A stretch of DNA of 64,000 bases from Phycisphaeraceae bacterium. GTDB lineage: Bacteria > Planctomycetota > Phycisphaerae > Phycisphaerales > SM1A02. The stretch covers positions 992,001 to 1,056,000 of the forward strand of contig CP054178.1 of assembly GCA_015709595.1 (NCBI GenBank), read 5' to 3'. The translations under genes were made by a program, and so were the position numbers. The notes beneath the pieces are model-generated. The model saw only the letters and a list, made by a program, of their open reading frames with translations, was not told where the DNA came from and did not search any database. Positions 8,599 through 18,900 of this stretch are shown piece by piece; position 1 is the stretch's first letter; each line of letters starts with the position of its first letter.

Positions 8599-10569
8599 AT
8601 GCCCGGACGACAGCCCTCCATCCGCACGCTGATCGCGCTCATGGTGACGATTCCCATGGCGGCGGTGGCGGCCTCGCTGGTCACGCTGTCGGTGGTCACC
8701 AGTCGCCGCGTCGCCGAGGAGCTGGGCGCCAACCTGGTTCGCCACACCACTGTCAGCGTGCAGGCCCAGGTGCGTCAGTACCTCAGCGAAGCGGTGCGCG
8801 TCAGCGACCTGTATGCCCGGCGCGTCGCGGATGGCGTGCTGCCCCTGGATGGATTGACCGCGTGGGAACGCCCCATGCTCGATGACCTGCTTACTTCGCC
8901 CGATGTGGCGTCGATCTGCCTGGGCACCGAGCGGGGCGACGCCACCTGGCTGCTGCGGGCGCATGGCCGGCTGGAAGTGGGTCGCGTCACCGGCGGGCGC
9001 AACGACGAGGCGGTCGAGTACGTGATGACGCCCGACGGCGTCGTGGCGCCCGACCCGATCCGCATCTACTTCTACGACCCCCGGATCCGACCCTGGTACG
9101 ACTGCGCCCTCAAGCACGATGGGCCGGTGTGGACGCCCATCTACTTCTGGTTCGGCGAGCAGGGCGAGGAGTCGGTCACCGGCACCGGCTACGTGCGGCG
9201 CGTGAGCGATCCCGCGACCGGCCTGAACGGCGTGCTGGTCATCGACGTGGCGCTCGGCGCCCTGAGTTCCTTCATCGCCACGCTGCCCATGGCGGAAGTG
9301 GGAGCGATTTTCATCATCGACGAGCAGGGGCTGCTGGTGGCGTCGTCGCTCGGGCCGGTGAACTCCGAAGCCGGCGAGCGACTCTCGCTGCGAGGGTCCG
9401 CTCATCCCGCCGCCCGCGCCGTGACGCCGATCGTGGAACGGGCCTCGGCGGCGCCGCATTCGATGCACCGCGTTCTCGTGGATGACGCCTGGGCGCGGGC
9501 CGCGATCGTGCCGCTCAAGCCCCACGCCGGGATCGACTGGCGCGTCATCGCGGTGCTGCCGGAGTCGGCCTTCATGGCCGAGGCCCAGGCGGTGCAGCAA
9601 CGGGCGATCCTGCTGGGGTTGATCGCGCTGGCGGCGGCGATGCTGTTGGGCTTCATCCTGTCAAGGCGGCTGGCCGACCCGCTGGTGCGCCTGGCCGATC
9701 ACGTGCGCCGCGTGGCGTCCGGCGACTTCGACAGCCGGATCAACCTGCGCGCCTCGCGCGAACTGACGCAGCTCTCCGCGGAGCTCAACGACATGGCGTC
9801 GGGACTGCGCCAGCGGATGGAACTGCAGCAGTCGCTGACCCTGGCGACGCAGGTGCAGAAGTCGCTGCTGCCCGCCGCCCCGCCTGTCGTGGACGGAATC
9901 GAGATCGCGGCGCGAAGCCGGTACTGCGAATCGATGGGGGGCGATTACTTCGACTTCGTACCCGTGGAATCCCTGCCCCGCGGCCGCCTGCTGCTGGTCG
10001 TCGGCGACGTGATGGGTCACGGCATCGCTTCCGCGCTGTTGATGACGACCGCCAGGGCCGCCCTTCGCGCCGCCGCTCCCGCGGCGACGGACCTGGGCGA
10101 CGCCATGTCGCGGCTGAACCATGTGCTCGCGTCCGACGCACGCCACGGACGCTTCATGACGATGACCATGCTGACCGTCGATCCGAGTCACGGCGCGGCA
10201 TGCTGGGCCAGCGCCGGACATGACCCGGCTCTGCTCTACAGACCCGCCACCGGCCAGTTCTCCATGCTGGATGGAGGCGACATCCCCCTGGGCGTCATGC
10301 CCGACCTGGCGTACCAGCAGATCACGCGCGACGGGCTGCGTCCCGGCGACGTCATCATCCTCGGCACCGACGGTCTGTGGGAGGCACGGAACCCGCAGGG
10401 CGAATCGTACGGCAAGGATCGGCTCCGCCAGGTGATTCAACGCACCGCCACACCCGGCGCCACCGCGGACCAGATCGCCGCCGCCATTGAGTCGGATCAC
10501 GCGGCGTTCCTCAACGGTCGGGCGATCCAGGATGATGTGACATTCCTGATCGTGCGTATTCCGGACTGA
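8599..10569 (+). CDS. Membrane sensor with HAMP and SpoIIE/RsbU PP2C phosphatase
   Basis: A 656-residue protein. A transmembrane helix (about 11-32) is followed by an extracytoplasmic dCache-like sensor (about 35-310) with a DPRIRPWYD motif as in many Cache domains. A second transmembrane helix (about 335-355) leads to a HAMP linker (RRLADPLVRLADHVRRVASGD). The cytoplasmic PP2C-type SpoIIE domain carries its metal-binding aspartates: GGDYFD (D449), GDVMGHG (D470), TDGLWEA and DDVTF. The family dephosphorylates anti-anti-sigma factors in partner-switching pathways; no such partner is encoded nearby. GTG 8596 is an alternative start. Divergent from the C25 peptidase. Confidence 0.92.
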   Translation: MPGRQPSIRTLIALMVTIPMAAVAASLVTLSVVTSRRVAEELGANLVRHTTVSVQAQVRQYLSEAVRVSDLYARRVADGVLPLDGLTAWERPMLDDLLTSPDVASICLGTERGDATWLLRAHGRLEVGRVTGGRNDEAVEYVMTPDGVVAPDPIRIYFYDPRIRPWYDCALKHDGPVWTPIYFWFGEQGEESVTGTGYVRRVSDPATGLNGVLVIDVALGALSSFIATLPMAEVGAIFIIDEQGLLVASSLGPVNSEAGERLSLRGSAHPAARAVTPIVERASAAPHSMHRVLVDDAWARAAIVPLKPHAGIDWRVIAVLPESAFMAEAQAVQQRAILLGLIALAAAMLLGFILSRRLADPLVRLADHVRRVASGDFDSRINLRASRELTQLSAELNDMASGLRQRMELQQSLTLATQVQKSLLPAAPPVVDGIEIAARSRYCESMGGDYFDFVPVESLPRGRLLLVVGDVMGHGIASALLMTTARAALRAAAPAATDLGDAMSRLNHVLASDARHGRFMTMTMLTVDPSHGAACWASAGHDPALLYRPATGQFSMLDGGDIPLGVMPDLAYQQITRDGLRPGDVIILGTDGLWEARNPQGESYGKDRLRQVIQRTATPGATADQIAAAIESDHAAFLNGRAIQDDVTFLIVRIPD

Positions 10570-10601
10570 TCCCCACGGCGATTCAGGTCGGCCGCGAATG
10601 A

Positions 10602-10633
10602 CAGCCGCCCGCATCCGGGGATGCGGGCGGCTG
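10602..10633. terminator. Strong hairpin between convergent genes
   Basis: A perfect 13-base stem, cagccgcccgcat / atgcgggcggctg, with the loop ccgggg. It lies between the 3' ends of the SpoIIE phosphatase (+) and the PEP-CTERM gene (-), so it could stop transcription from both sides. There is no T-tract, so it may act as a Rho-independent-like roadblock or an mRNA 3'-end stabiliser. Confidence 0.7.
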
Positions 10634-10668
10634 GAACGAATCACGAATCCGGCTGTCGTGCGAACGAT

Positions 10669-11292
10669 TCACGCTCGGCGCCGACGGCGTGTGCCCACGG
10701 CCGCGCCCAGTCCCAGCAGGGCCAGCGCGCCCGGCGCGGGAATGACGTAGCCGATGTCCACGATCCCGTAGTGGTAGCCCGCCAGTGTGCTGGTCGGATA
10801 CTGCACCGCCGCGGAGTTGTGGAAGCGCATGGTTTCGTACTTGATGACGCCGGTGGGGTACCACTCCGCCGGCAGGTTGTTCCTGAAGTAGTACGCGGCG
10901 TTGGTGCCCGGCGAGTGGATGCCCACGGTATAGCGCTCGCCGTTGATCAGCGGCACGGGCGTGATGGAGTGGTACTCCCACACGTTGCCGGGGGTCAGAA
11001 TCGTCGTGGTGCTCGCAACCAGCGTCATGGTGCTGTTGCGCCACAACTGCAGCGTCACCTGCTGACCCGTGGCGGGGGTGCGCAGGCCGATCTCGGTGGC
11101 CACGACGTTGTCGCCCTGCACGGTGAACTCGTAGCCGCGGAACCACGCCTGCACGCCGAAGTTGGTGCTGAACCCGTAATCAACGGGATTCAATCCCTCC
11201 AGCGGGTGGATCTTGCCGCCGGCCATCGCTGGCGAGGTCGCCACCGCGACGCCCACGATGGCGGCCGCACTCTTGCAGATCAGTCCTCTCAT
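10669..11292 (-). CDS. Secreted PEP-CTERM-type protein
   Basis: A 207-residue protein with an N-terminal signal peptide (about 1-25, ending SPAMA) and a beta-rich body. The C-terminal sorting signal is IPAPGALALLGLGAAV followed by TRRRRRA, the PAPG variant of PEP-CTERM common in Phycisphaerae. The body (FRGYEFTVQGDNVVATEIGL, VTLQLWRNSTMTLVASTT, GERYTVGIHSPG) resembles DUF4082-like Ig-type domains. Exosortase-like machinery would cleave the signal; none is encoded here. The ATG at 11292 is preceded by AAGGGGAG. An exported surface or matrix protein; precise role unknown. Confidence 0.85.
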   Translation of the reverse strand: MRGLICKSAAAIVGVAVATSPAMAGGKIHPLEGLNPVDYGFSTNFGVQAWFRGYEFTVQGDNVVATEIGLRTPATGQQVTLQLWRNSTMTLVASTTTILTPGNVWEYHSITPVPLINGERYTVGIHSPGTNAAYYFRNNLPAEWYPTGVIKYETMRFHNSAAVQYPTSTLAGYHYGIVDIGYVIPAPGALALLGLGAAVGTRRRRRA

Positions 11293-11647
11293 GTCTGGGT
11301 CTCCCCTTTCACCCGGAACAATCGAACGTGGCGCAACCACGCGGCCGCACCCACACCATCCATTGAACCACGTTGATGAAAAAACGCAAGCCGAAAACGA
11401 TCATGATCCAGTGAAGGTCAGTCGAATCGAATCACCGATGCAAATCACGTTGTTTGAATGAGTTACGCATCGAATGCAACGCGAGCCAATGGCGAACTTG
11501 CCCAGTTTCACAATGACGGCGGTCGATTTCCCCATCGGTGAACGCCGCTTCGATGCACGCCACTGCATGGGCGTTGGAGGTATCATGAGCCGCGTTGGGT
11601 CGTGATGCCGGCACTCACCAGCGGTCATTCGGCCACGGAGGCGACCA
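11293..11647. other. Divergent intergenic region, AT-richer patch
   Basis: The 355 bases separate the PEP-CTERM gene (-) and the secreted 419-residue gene (+). A patch around 11365-11410 is markedly richer in A/T than its surroundings and probably carries promoter elements, but no clean -10/-35 pair stands out. A TATCAT hexamer at 11581-11586 lies about 60 bases before the plus-strand start. I see no gene; the short open frames here lack any protein-like feature. Confidence 0.45.
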
Positions 11648-12907
11648 ATGACCCTCGCCAATCCTTCGCTGCTGCTCGCCGTCCTCATCTCAAGCGTCCC
11701 GGCGTGGGCCGCCCAGGATGACGACACCCCCGTCCGCCAGCCGCGCGGCTGGCGAGGCCTGTGGAAGGTCACGGCTCACGAGGTCACCGACCCGCGGAAC
11801 CGCGTTCACCCGGAAGAGACGTTTCACGGCATCGTCGCCGTTCGCGGAAGCGTGGCGCAGGTGTACGGCCGTCTTTCGACGTGGGCCATTCCCGTCGAGT
11901 CCTTCATCCTTTCCGGAGACACGCTGACCGCCGAGGTGGCGAGCAACTGGACCAACCCTGAGATCCCGCAGAAGGTCAAGGATGAACTCAACAGCCGCAA
12001 ACTGCCCCACCGCGTCGAACTGAACCTCGCCGGCGATGGAATGACCGCCACGGGCGTGGACAGCGGCCCCTGGGCGCGGTGGAGCCGGGAACGGGAGGAA
12101 GTCACCGAAACGTATCACTTCGACCGTCCCCTCACGCTCGAGCGGATCGGGACGATCACGCGCTTCGTGCGCGTGAGCAGCGATGGCGTCAGCCGTCCGA
12201 TCGTGCGCATCGGCGAGGATGATCCCTTTCATCTCGAACTCATCACCCGCGAGGAAGTGTCGATGCCGAGCGAGCGGCCCTTCGGCACCAACATCCCGCT
12301 GGCCCTGGTGGTGGAGGGCGGTTCGGGCGCGTTCAACATGTTCCGTCCCGCCGGCGCACGGACAGCGGAGGCCGGGGGTGGATTCATCCACCGCAGTCCA
12401 CCCATCCGGCTCAGGCAGGGGCCCGCCGGCGCCACGGCGCGGTTCACCAGCGCGGATGGCGCCGTGGTCATCACCCTGGCGCCGGGCTCTCGACTGCTGG
12501 GAGCGTACGGCCCCCCGATCATCGAACGGACCGACCGTTTTCCGAGGATGCTCGCACCGGACGATCACGTGGCGGTGACGTTCGACCCCAGGCCCCCGGT
12601 CCGGTTCTACGCGGTCAGCGCCACCGGGCTGCGCCCCGTGGAGCGCATCGCCCTGGGGCTGCCGATGGTGGTGGAGGTGCTCTTCGACCGTCCCATTCCC
12701 GAAGCGGCCTGCGAAGTGATCTGCAAGGCCGGCGCGGAGACGCTGCGGCTGGTGGCCCACCGCACGAAGGAAGACCCCCTGCTCTACCGCACGGGCGCCT
12801 TTCTGGTGCGCGCGGGGAGCACCGAAGGGCTCGATCCCCCGCTGCCCGGCGAACTGCGCGTGACGCGGCCCGGCACGGATGACGGCGACGAACAGCCGGA
12901 CGATTGA
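11648..12907 (+). CDS. Secreted protein of unknown function, partner of the giant protein
   Basis: A 419-residue protein with a clear signal peptide (1-22, ending WAAQ). I do not recognise a family. The body is beta-rich and probably comprises several Ig-like or jelly-roll domains: about 30-150 (GLWKVTAHEV... ELNLAGDGMTATG), 165-300 and 305-400. The last part (about 335-405, including LRLVAHRTKEDPLLYRTGAFLVR) aligns by eye with residues about 396-471 of the next protein (VAAKRTADDPTIYLTDPIL). The two therefore share a domain. The next gene follows 24 bases after the stop, which implies co-transcription. The tail is acidic (TDDGDEQPDD). Confidence 0.75.
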   Translation: MTLANPSLLLAVLISSVPAWAAQDDDTPVRQPRGWRGLWKVTAHEVTDPRNRVHPEETFHGIVAVRGSVAQVYGRLSTWAIPVESFILSGDTLTAEVASNWTNPEIPQKVKDELNSRKLPHRVELNLAGDGMTATGVDSGPWARWSREREEVTETYHFDRPLTLERIGTITRFVRVSSDGVSRPIVRIGEDDPFHLELITREEVSMPSERPFGTNIPLALVVEGGSGAFNMFRPAGARTAEAGGGFIHRSPPIRLRQGPAGATARFTSADGAVVITLAPGSRLLGAYGPPIIERTDRFPRMLAPDDHVAVTFDPRPPVRFYAVSATGLRPVERIALGLPMVVEVLFDRPIPEAACEVICKAGAETLRLVAHRTKEDPLLYRTGAFLVRAGSTEGLDPPLPGELRVTRPGTDDGDEQPDD

Positions 12908-12931
12908 CGCCTTCCACACAGAGGTGTGTCC

Positions 12932-15900
12932 ATGCGACAGCCGCTCTGTTTCCTCTTCGGCGCCTTGTTCTTCACGCTGCTCATCGCGCCGCCCGTGCGC
13001 ATGATGGCGGCGCAGGATCCGCCGGACCGGCCTTCCGAGCCATCCATCGCCCCATCGCTCGCTGGGCGCTGGGCGGTCTACTACGAGGACACGCTGCTGG
13101 GGCCGATCTCCGGCGAGGCGCACGGCTCCGACGACGGCGCGAGCGTGGAGGTCTTCCTCGATCACGGCGGGAATCGCTACCACCTGCGCTCCACCAGCGT
13201 GCGATGGGAGGGCGGCAAGGCGATCATCGAACTGGCGGGGCGCTCGCCCGCGGCGATCCGCACCACGCAGTTGCCGCTGGAGAAGATTCCGCATCTCCGC
13301 GTCGTCGAGGGCGTCACCAGGATCGACGTGACGACGCCCGAGCGCACCGCGGGAATCGAAGTGTCGCCGCGCGGCGGGATCGACCACGACCGCGTGGTGC
13401 TGGAGCTGACCGTCAAGGAGCCGGACACGCTCGAAGGCGAATGGCATTACCGCGCCGACCCGCTCACTGAGCGCGACCGCACCGGGCACGGGCGCGTGGG
13501 CCGCTTCACGCAGAGGGACGAGAACGGGCGCCTCGTCGGCGAGCAGCGCGGGCGCGAGGTGTGGCTGCGCTCCCGTCCCGCCATCGCCGCGGTGATCGTG
13601 ACCGATCGGCAGCTCTCTCGCGATGTCACCGCGGCTCACGCCTTCGCCTTCGGCGAGAAGGACTCGGCGCGCCACCTGGTGGTCTTCGGGCGCAACCTGC
13701 CTCAGCGGAATCAGGAGATCCGTGAACTCGTCTCACTTCAGCCGGATGTCCTGCCGGACTACCAGGTGCTGTCGTTCTCCACCGCGCTGAGCCAGCCGCA
13801 CGTCTACAGCGACCTGTACGACCGGGCCTTGGAGTCACTTCAGTCCGGTGCGGGCGGGCAGGGGCCGCCACTGCGCTACAACACCCGTCCCGGCCCGCCC
13901 CGCGCGGATGAAGAGGGCATGGAGCTGGACGCGCTGCTGATCCGCGTGAAGGTGCCGGTGGGAACGGCGCCGGGGCGGTATGACTTCCGCCTCAACGGCG
14001 CGCGGGCGTCCTGGACGTTGCAGTACGGCGACGCGACCGGCGCGATTCAGATCATCCACGAGCAGGATGAGGAGCAGACGTACTCGACCGATCGAGTCTT
14101 CCCCCCGCAGCGGGTGCGAATCCGCATCGACACCGAGGCGCGGCTGCCGCAGGATTCCTTCCCCATCGTGCTGGGACGCAACGGTGAGGTGGCCGCCCTG
14201 CGCGGGCGCGCGGCGGACGGCGGCTCACCCGCCACCGTGGCGGCCAAGCGCACGGCGGATGATCCGACGATCTACCTGACCGACCCGATCCTATTGGCCC
14301 GGTCCGACCGGGACGCGGCGCCGGGCGAGGTTTATCTGATCGTGGCTGACGGGGACACGATCCGGGCCACGGCGGATGAAAAGGCGGGGCTCTCGCTCAC
14401 GCCCACGCAGGTGGAGGCCCGCGTCAGCATCCACCCGGAGTCCATCAACGCCTCGTGGAAGAACGCGCTCAAGCGCGCCGCCGACTGCGCGGGCATCGCC
14501 GTGCAGGACTGGGGGCAGGTGGCCTTCGAGACCGCCAGGACCGAGTGGAACCTGGTGCTGACCAACCTGGGCTACCACACGTCGCCCATCATGCAGTTCG
14601 TGCGCACGCGCGGCGATCGCGATGTGCTCAAGACCAAGGAGATTCAGGTCGGCGATCACGCCGCCATGCTGCTGCTGCGCGACGGGTTCATCGAGATGAT
14701 GGAAAAGGAGCTCTCGGAGTGGGCCAGGACCACCTCCGGCCCGGTGCGCGAGCAGTTCCTGTCGCAGATGCGGGCCGCGCTCGATCGGGGACAGGACATC
14801 CCGCTTGGGTATGTCCGCATCGTGGACCCTGAGGGCGATGAAGTCGCGCTGCGCACGCTCTTCCCCGCCCTGAGGCCGATGCGCGAGTACGGCATCTCGG
14901 AGTTCGAGGCCGATCGCCTGCAGCAACGCGCCCTGGACCGCGCGCTGCTCGAATACCGCAAGCACATGCGCGACGCGGTCTGGAAGGCCAAGGGCGTGGG
15001 CGACTGCGACATTCCCGCCCTGCTCGACCTGACGGGCTACGGCTTCAAGCCCGTGGCGGATTACATCATCCCGCGACTGATGAAGTTGGAGGACGTGGGC
15101 GACCCGCCGCGCCAGCGCTGGGTGCCGGACCGCGTGGCGCGGGCCCGCGTCGCCTCGCTGTACGTGCTGGGCGAGGCGATCCGCGCCCAGCGCGACGAGG
15201 CGGACCTGGACACCGCGGTGGTGATGTCGCTCGCCGCGCTGGCGACCTTGCCGCTCAACGCGGTGCGGGCGGCATGGGCGGCCTACACGGTGCTCGCCGT
15301 CGATGCCGCCGACGTGGCGTATGTGGTCCTTCACGAGCTGCCGGAGTTCGTGCGAAGGCAGGAGGACGTGAGCTTCTCGCTTGGGGCATCCGCGGTCACG
15401 GGCGCCGATCGCATCCGCGAGGCGGAAGCCCGCGAGCAGCAGGCGTGGGAGCTGCTCCTGAGCGGCGCGGGCGCGGGGCTGGGCGCGGCGGGCAGCTCGG
15501 TGGACGCCGTTCGCGCCGTGCGGGGCATCCGCGACGTGCCCGTGGACGAGATCCGCGATGCCGGCGCCGCGCTCGTGCGCCGCCTCGATGAAAAGGGGCT
15601 GGATGAAGTCAGCCGCTTCACGCGCGAGGAGGCGCGCACGCTCGGGGCCTATCTGTCCGAAGCGCGCGAGATCGTCCGCCGAGCCGGCGTCGAGGCGCTG
15701 ACGGACGACCAGCGGCTGGCCCTGCGCAATCGCGAGCGGCTGCTCGATCATCTGGCCGCCCGCGGCGAGGCCCTCAGCGAGGCGGAGGCCGCCGCACGCG
15801 CGCTGGACCGGGCTCATCCGCCCGACCCCCGTCCGGCCCTGCCCGCGACCACCGCACAGTTGGAGGACACGGCCCGATCGCTCGCCGGTCGGATCGAGCG

Positions 15901-18900
15901 CGCCTCCAGCCAGCTCGACGAGATCAGGAACAACCCGCGACTTCAGCCCACCGACGCCATGCCCCCGGACGAGGCCGCTCGCATCAACCGGCAGCGTGAG
16001 ACGGCGGTGCGGCGAACCGCCGACCACATCGGCGACCTCAAGGCGCGGGAGAAGATTCTGAGCGCCATGATCGAGGAGTCCCGCGCCTCGGGCGGCGCGG
16101 CGGCGATCAAGGCCGATGACCTCGACTGGCTCACCGGGCGACGGGCGCGTCTCAACGAAACCGACTACCTCGAAGCGCGGCGAACCGTGTTCGGCGACAA
16201 CCGGGGCGACTGGAAGCGCGTCACCAACCTCGCGGACGGGTCGGCGTCGGATCAACTGAAACTCCACAAGGCCCTCACCTACCGGCGCGAACAGGTCAAC
16301 GGCCTGCTGGACGAAGTCATGCGGCGCGTGGAAGCCGAGGAGGGCGTCTCCGGGCTGCGACGCCAGTCCTTCGGCTCCAACAACCTCAAGAGCGACTACG
16401 ACCTGTCCATCGAAGGACCGGGGGCGGAACTGGTCGTCAAGCGATTCAACGAGGAGTTCCGCAAGCGCTTCGGCGGGCAGGAGAGCGGAACCGTCTTCGA
16501 CACCAACGTCTACACCGACCCGGTGTACCGCATGTTCCGCGCTGACGCGGAAGTCATCGGACCCGGCGGCATGAGTTACGCCCAGTTCGATGACCTGCGG
16601 CAGTTCATGTATGACCAGATGGCCACCGTCAAGTACATGACGCCTGAACAATGGAAGCGTCACCGCGCCCTGCTGGAGGAGGGGGCTTCGGAGGCATCGC
16701 GCGGGGCCCTGCGCCGCGTGCTCAACGAGGTGGAGTACTTCCAGGCCTCGGCCCACCAGCAGTTCCTCTCGCGAGTGGGACGGATGCGCGAGGCGCGCAC
16801 GCCCAACCTCGAGCTGCGCGTCACCAACGATCTCTACGGCGAGACGCTGGAGCAGATTCACGGCCTGCGCAAGGTGGCCGACGCGCTCTCCGACGCGCGG
16901 CGCGGCAAGCCCATCTCGATGTCCATGCTGCCGCCCTGGATGCACGGCAGCGAGTTCGCCCTCAAGTTCGACCTCGTCAGTGACCTGATCCGGCACGGCG
17001 ACCCGCAGGTGCGGCGCTATGGCGAGCAGATTCTCGATGAACTGCAGGCCCGCGTGGCCAATCAGCTCCGCATCAAGCAGGGCCACGCGCTCTACTACGC
17101 CAGCGAGGCGTATCAGACCGAAGGCACCATCCGCCATGTGGTCGGCGAGATCCAGGCGGGCGGCGAGGCCGTCACCGCCGAGCGACTGCTCACGCGCCCG
17201 CTTCAGCACCCCGAACTGCCGGGCGGTGGGCCGTACCTCAACTCGCTGGCCGAGAACCGGGCCAACATGTACAAGGAACTGAACGCGATGCACGCGTTCG
17301 ACGAGGCGGGCAACCTCGCCTCGGGGTTCGAGAAGGCGGAGAAGGCCGCCATCAAGGTGGCCAAGTACTTCGTCCGCCAGCTGGATGCCGCGCACCGCGC
17401 CGGCATCGACCTGCGCGAAGCGCTCTCGCACGACCTGAAGCTCATCGCCCAGACGGTGGAGCTGGACAAGGCGCGCTCCAGCAGCGAGGCCTTTCAGGAG
17501 ATGCTGCGCCGCATGGACATCACGCCGGAGGACTTCGTCGCCCGCGCGCTCAATGCCTCGGACGTGCTTTCGCGGCGCGGCATGGAGAACTCGCCGCTCC
17601 ACGACTTCGCCGACGCGCTGGCCAGGTTCTACCGCAACGGCGACGAACACGCGGCGTCGATCGTCCGCCGCGCCCGCGAGAACCCCGGGCGGCTCGGCCC
17701 GCCTGATCCGCCCGGCCTCCCGGGCGGGTCGCGCGCGGCGTCGCAGCCGCCCATCGATGACGAGGCCGTGGTCGCTGAACTGAGGCGGCTGGAGGAGGTG
17801 ATGGAATCCCGAGCGCCGGCCCGCTACGCCGACCCGGTGCTGACGACGCCCGAACCGCCGCCGGCCTTGCGCGTGGATGACGCCGTGCGCTCCGGCGACG
17901 AGACGCTCGACAACGCCATCGCCTCCGCGGATGAGACCATCAACCGGCTCGCCGAAGGCACGGTGGACATGGCCCGCGCCGCCGAGATGGAGAGCACCGC
18001 CGACATTCTGGCGCGGATGCGCCGCAACAACCCCACGGCGGATGAGACGATCGCCCCACCGCCCGCGGATCTGCCGCCGCCCGCCGTTGGTCCCGGACGT
18101 ACCGCGCCGACCGGTCCCAACCTGCCGGGGCGCGACGGCGCGTACACCGCCGGACGCAACAGCGAGTTCTACGTGGGCGAATACGTCGGCCAGGGCAAGT
18201 ACTCGGTGGTGTACGCCATGCCGCCCTCGCCCGACCGACCGAAGGAAGTCATCAAGATCCTCGCGGGCGAGGCCATCGAGAACGGCGAGGATCCCTTCAT
18301 CGTGGCCCGCGAGATGGACGAAGCCCAGCGGCTCCTGCGCGACGCGGGCATCGAGCACCTGCCGTCCGAAATCGTCACGCGCAACGTCGATCGGCCCCAC
18401 ATGTTCCAGCGCGACCTGCGCGGCGACCCCAACTACCAGCTCTTCAGCGGACGGCAGGGAACCGACCCCACCGTCTTCACACGCGACCACCAGGAAGCGG
18501 TGGTCAAGCTGTTCAAGAAACTCGCCGACAAGGGGCTGATCTGGGAGGACGCCAAGATCGACAACATGTACTTCACCATGAAGGACGGCGAACTGGTCGC
18601 GGGCATCCTCGACACCGATCGCATCGTGCCATTCGGCAAGCGCGACATGCGCTGGGCCGAGATCCGCCAGGGCATCGAGGTCGCGCCGTTCTACACCAAG
18701 TTCAAGATCCGCTCGCTCACCGATTCGCGCCGCCCGCCCGATATCGGCGATGACCCGACCAAAGCCATCTTCCCCGACGCCGAGTTCTTCATGGAGAAGA
18801 TGTTCGAGTACGGCGAGCGATGGATCGCCTTCGATCGCGACACGCGAACCTTCCGACGCACCAAGATCGACCCCGACCTGATCGCCAGGCACTTCCCCGG

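Noticed and set aside
14291-18892. A 1,533-codon open frame on the minus strand
   Set aside because: It lies fully opposite the giant secreted protein, which has signal peptide, domain motifs and ribosome binding site. The antisense frame is open only because of high GC and third-position bias; its composition (His, Arg, Gly-rich) is not protein-like.
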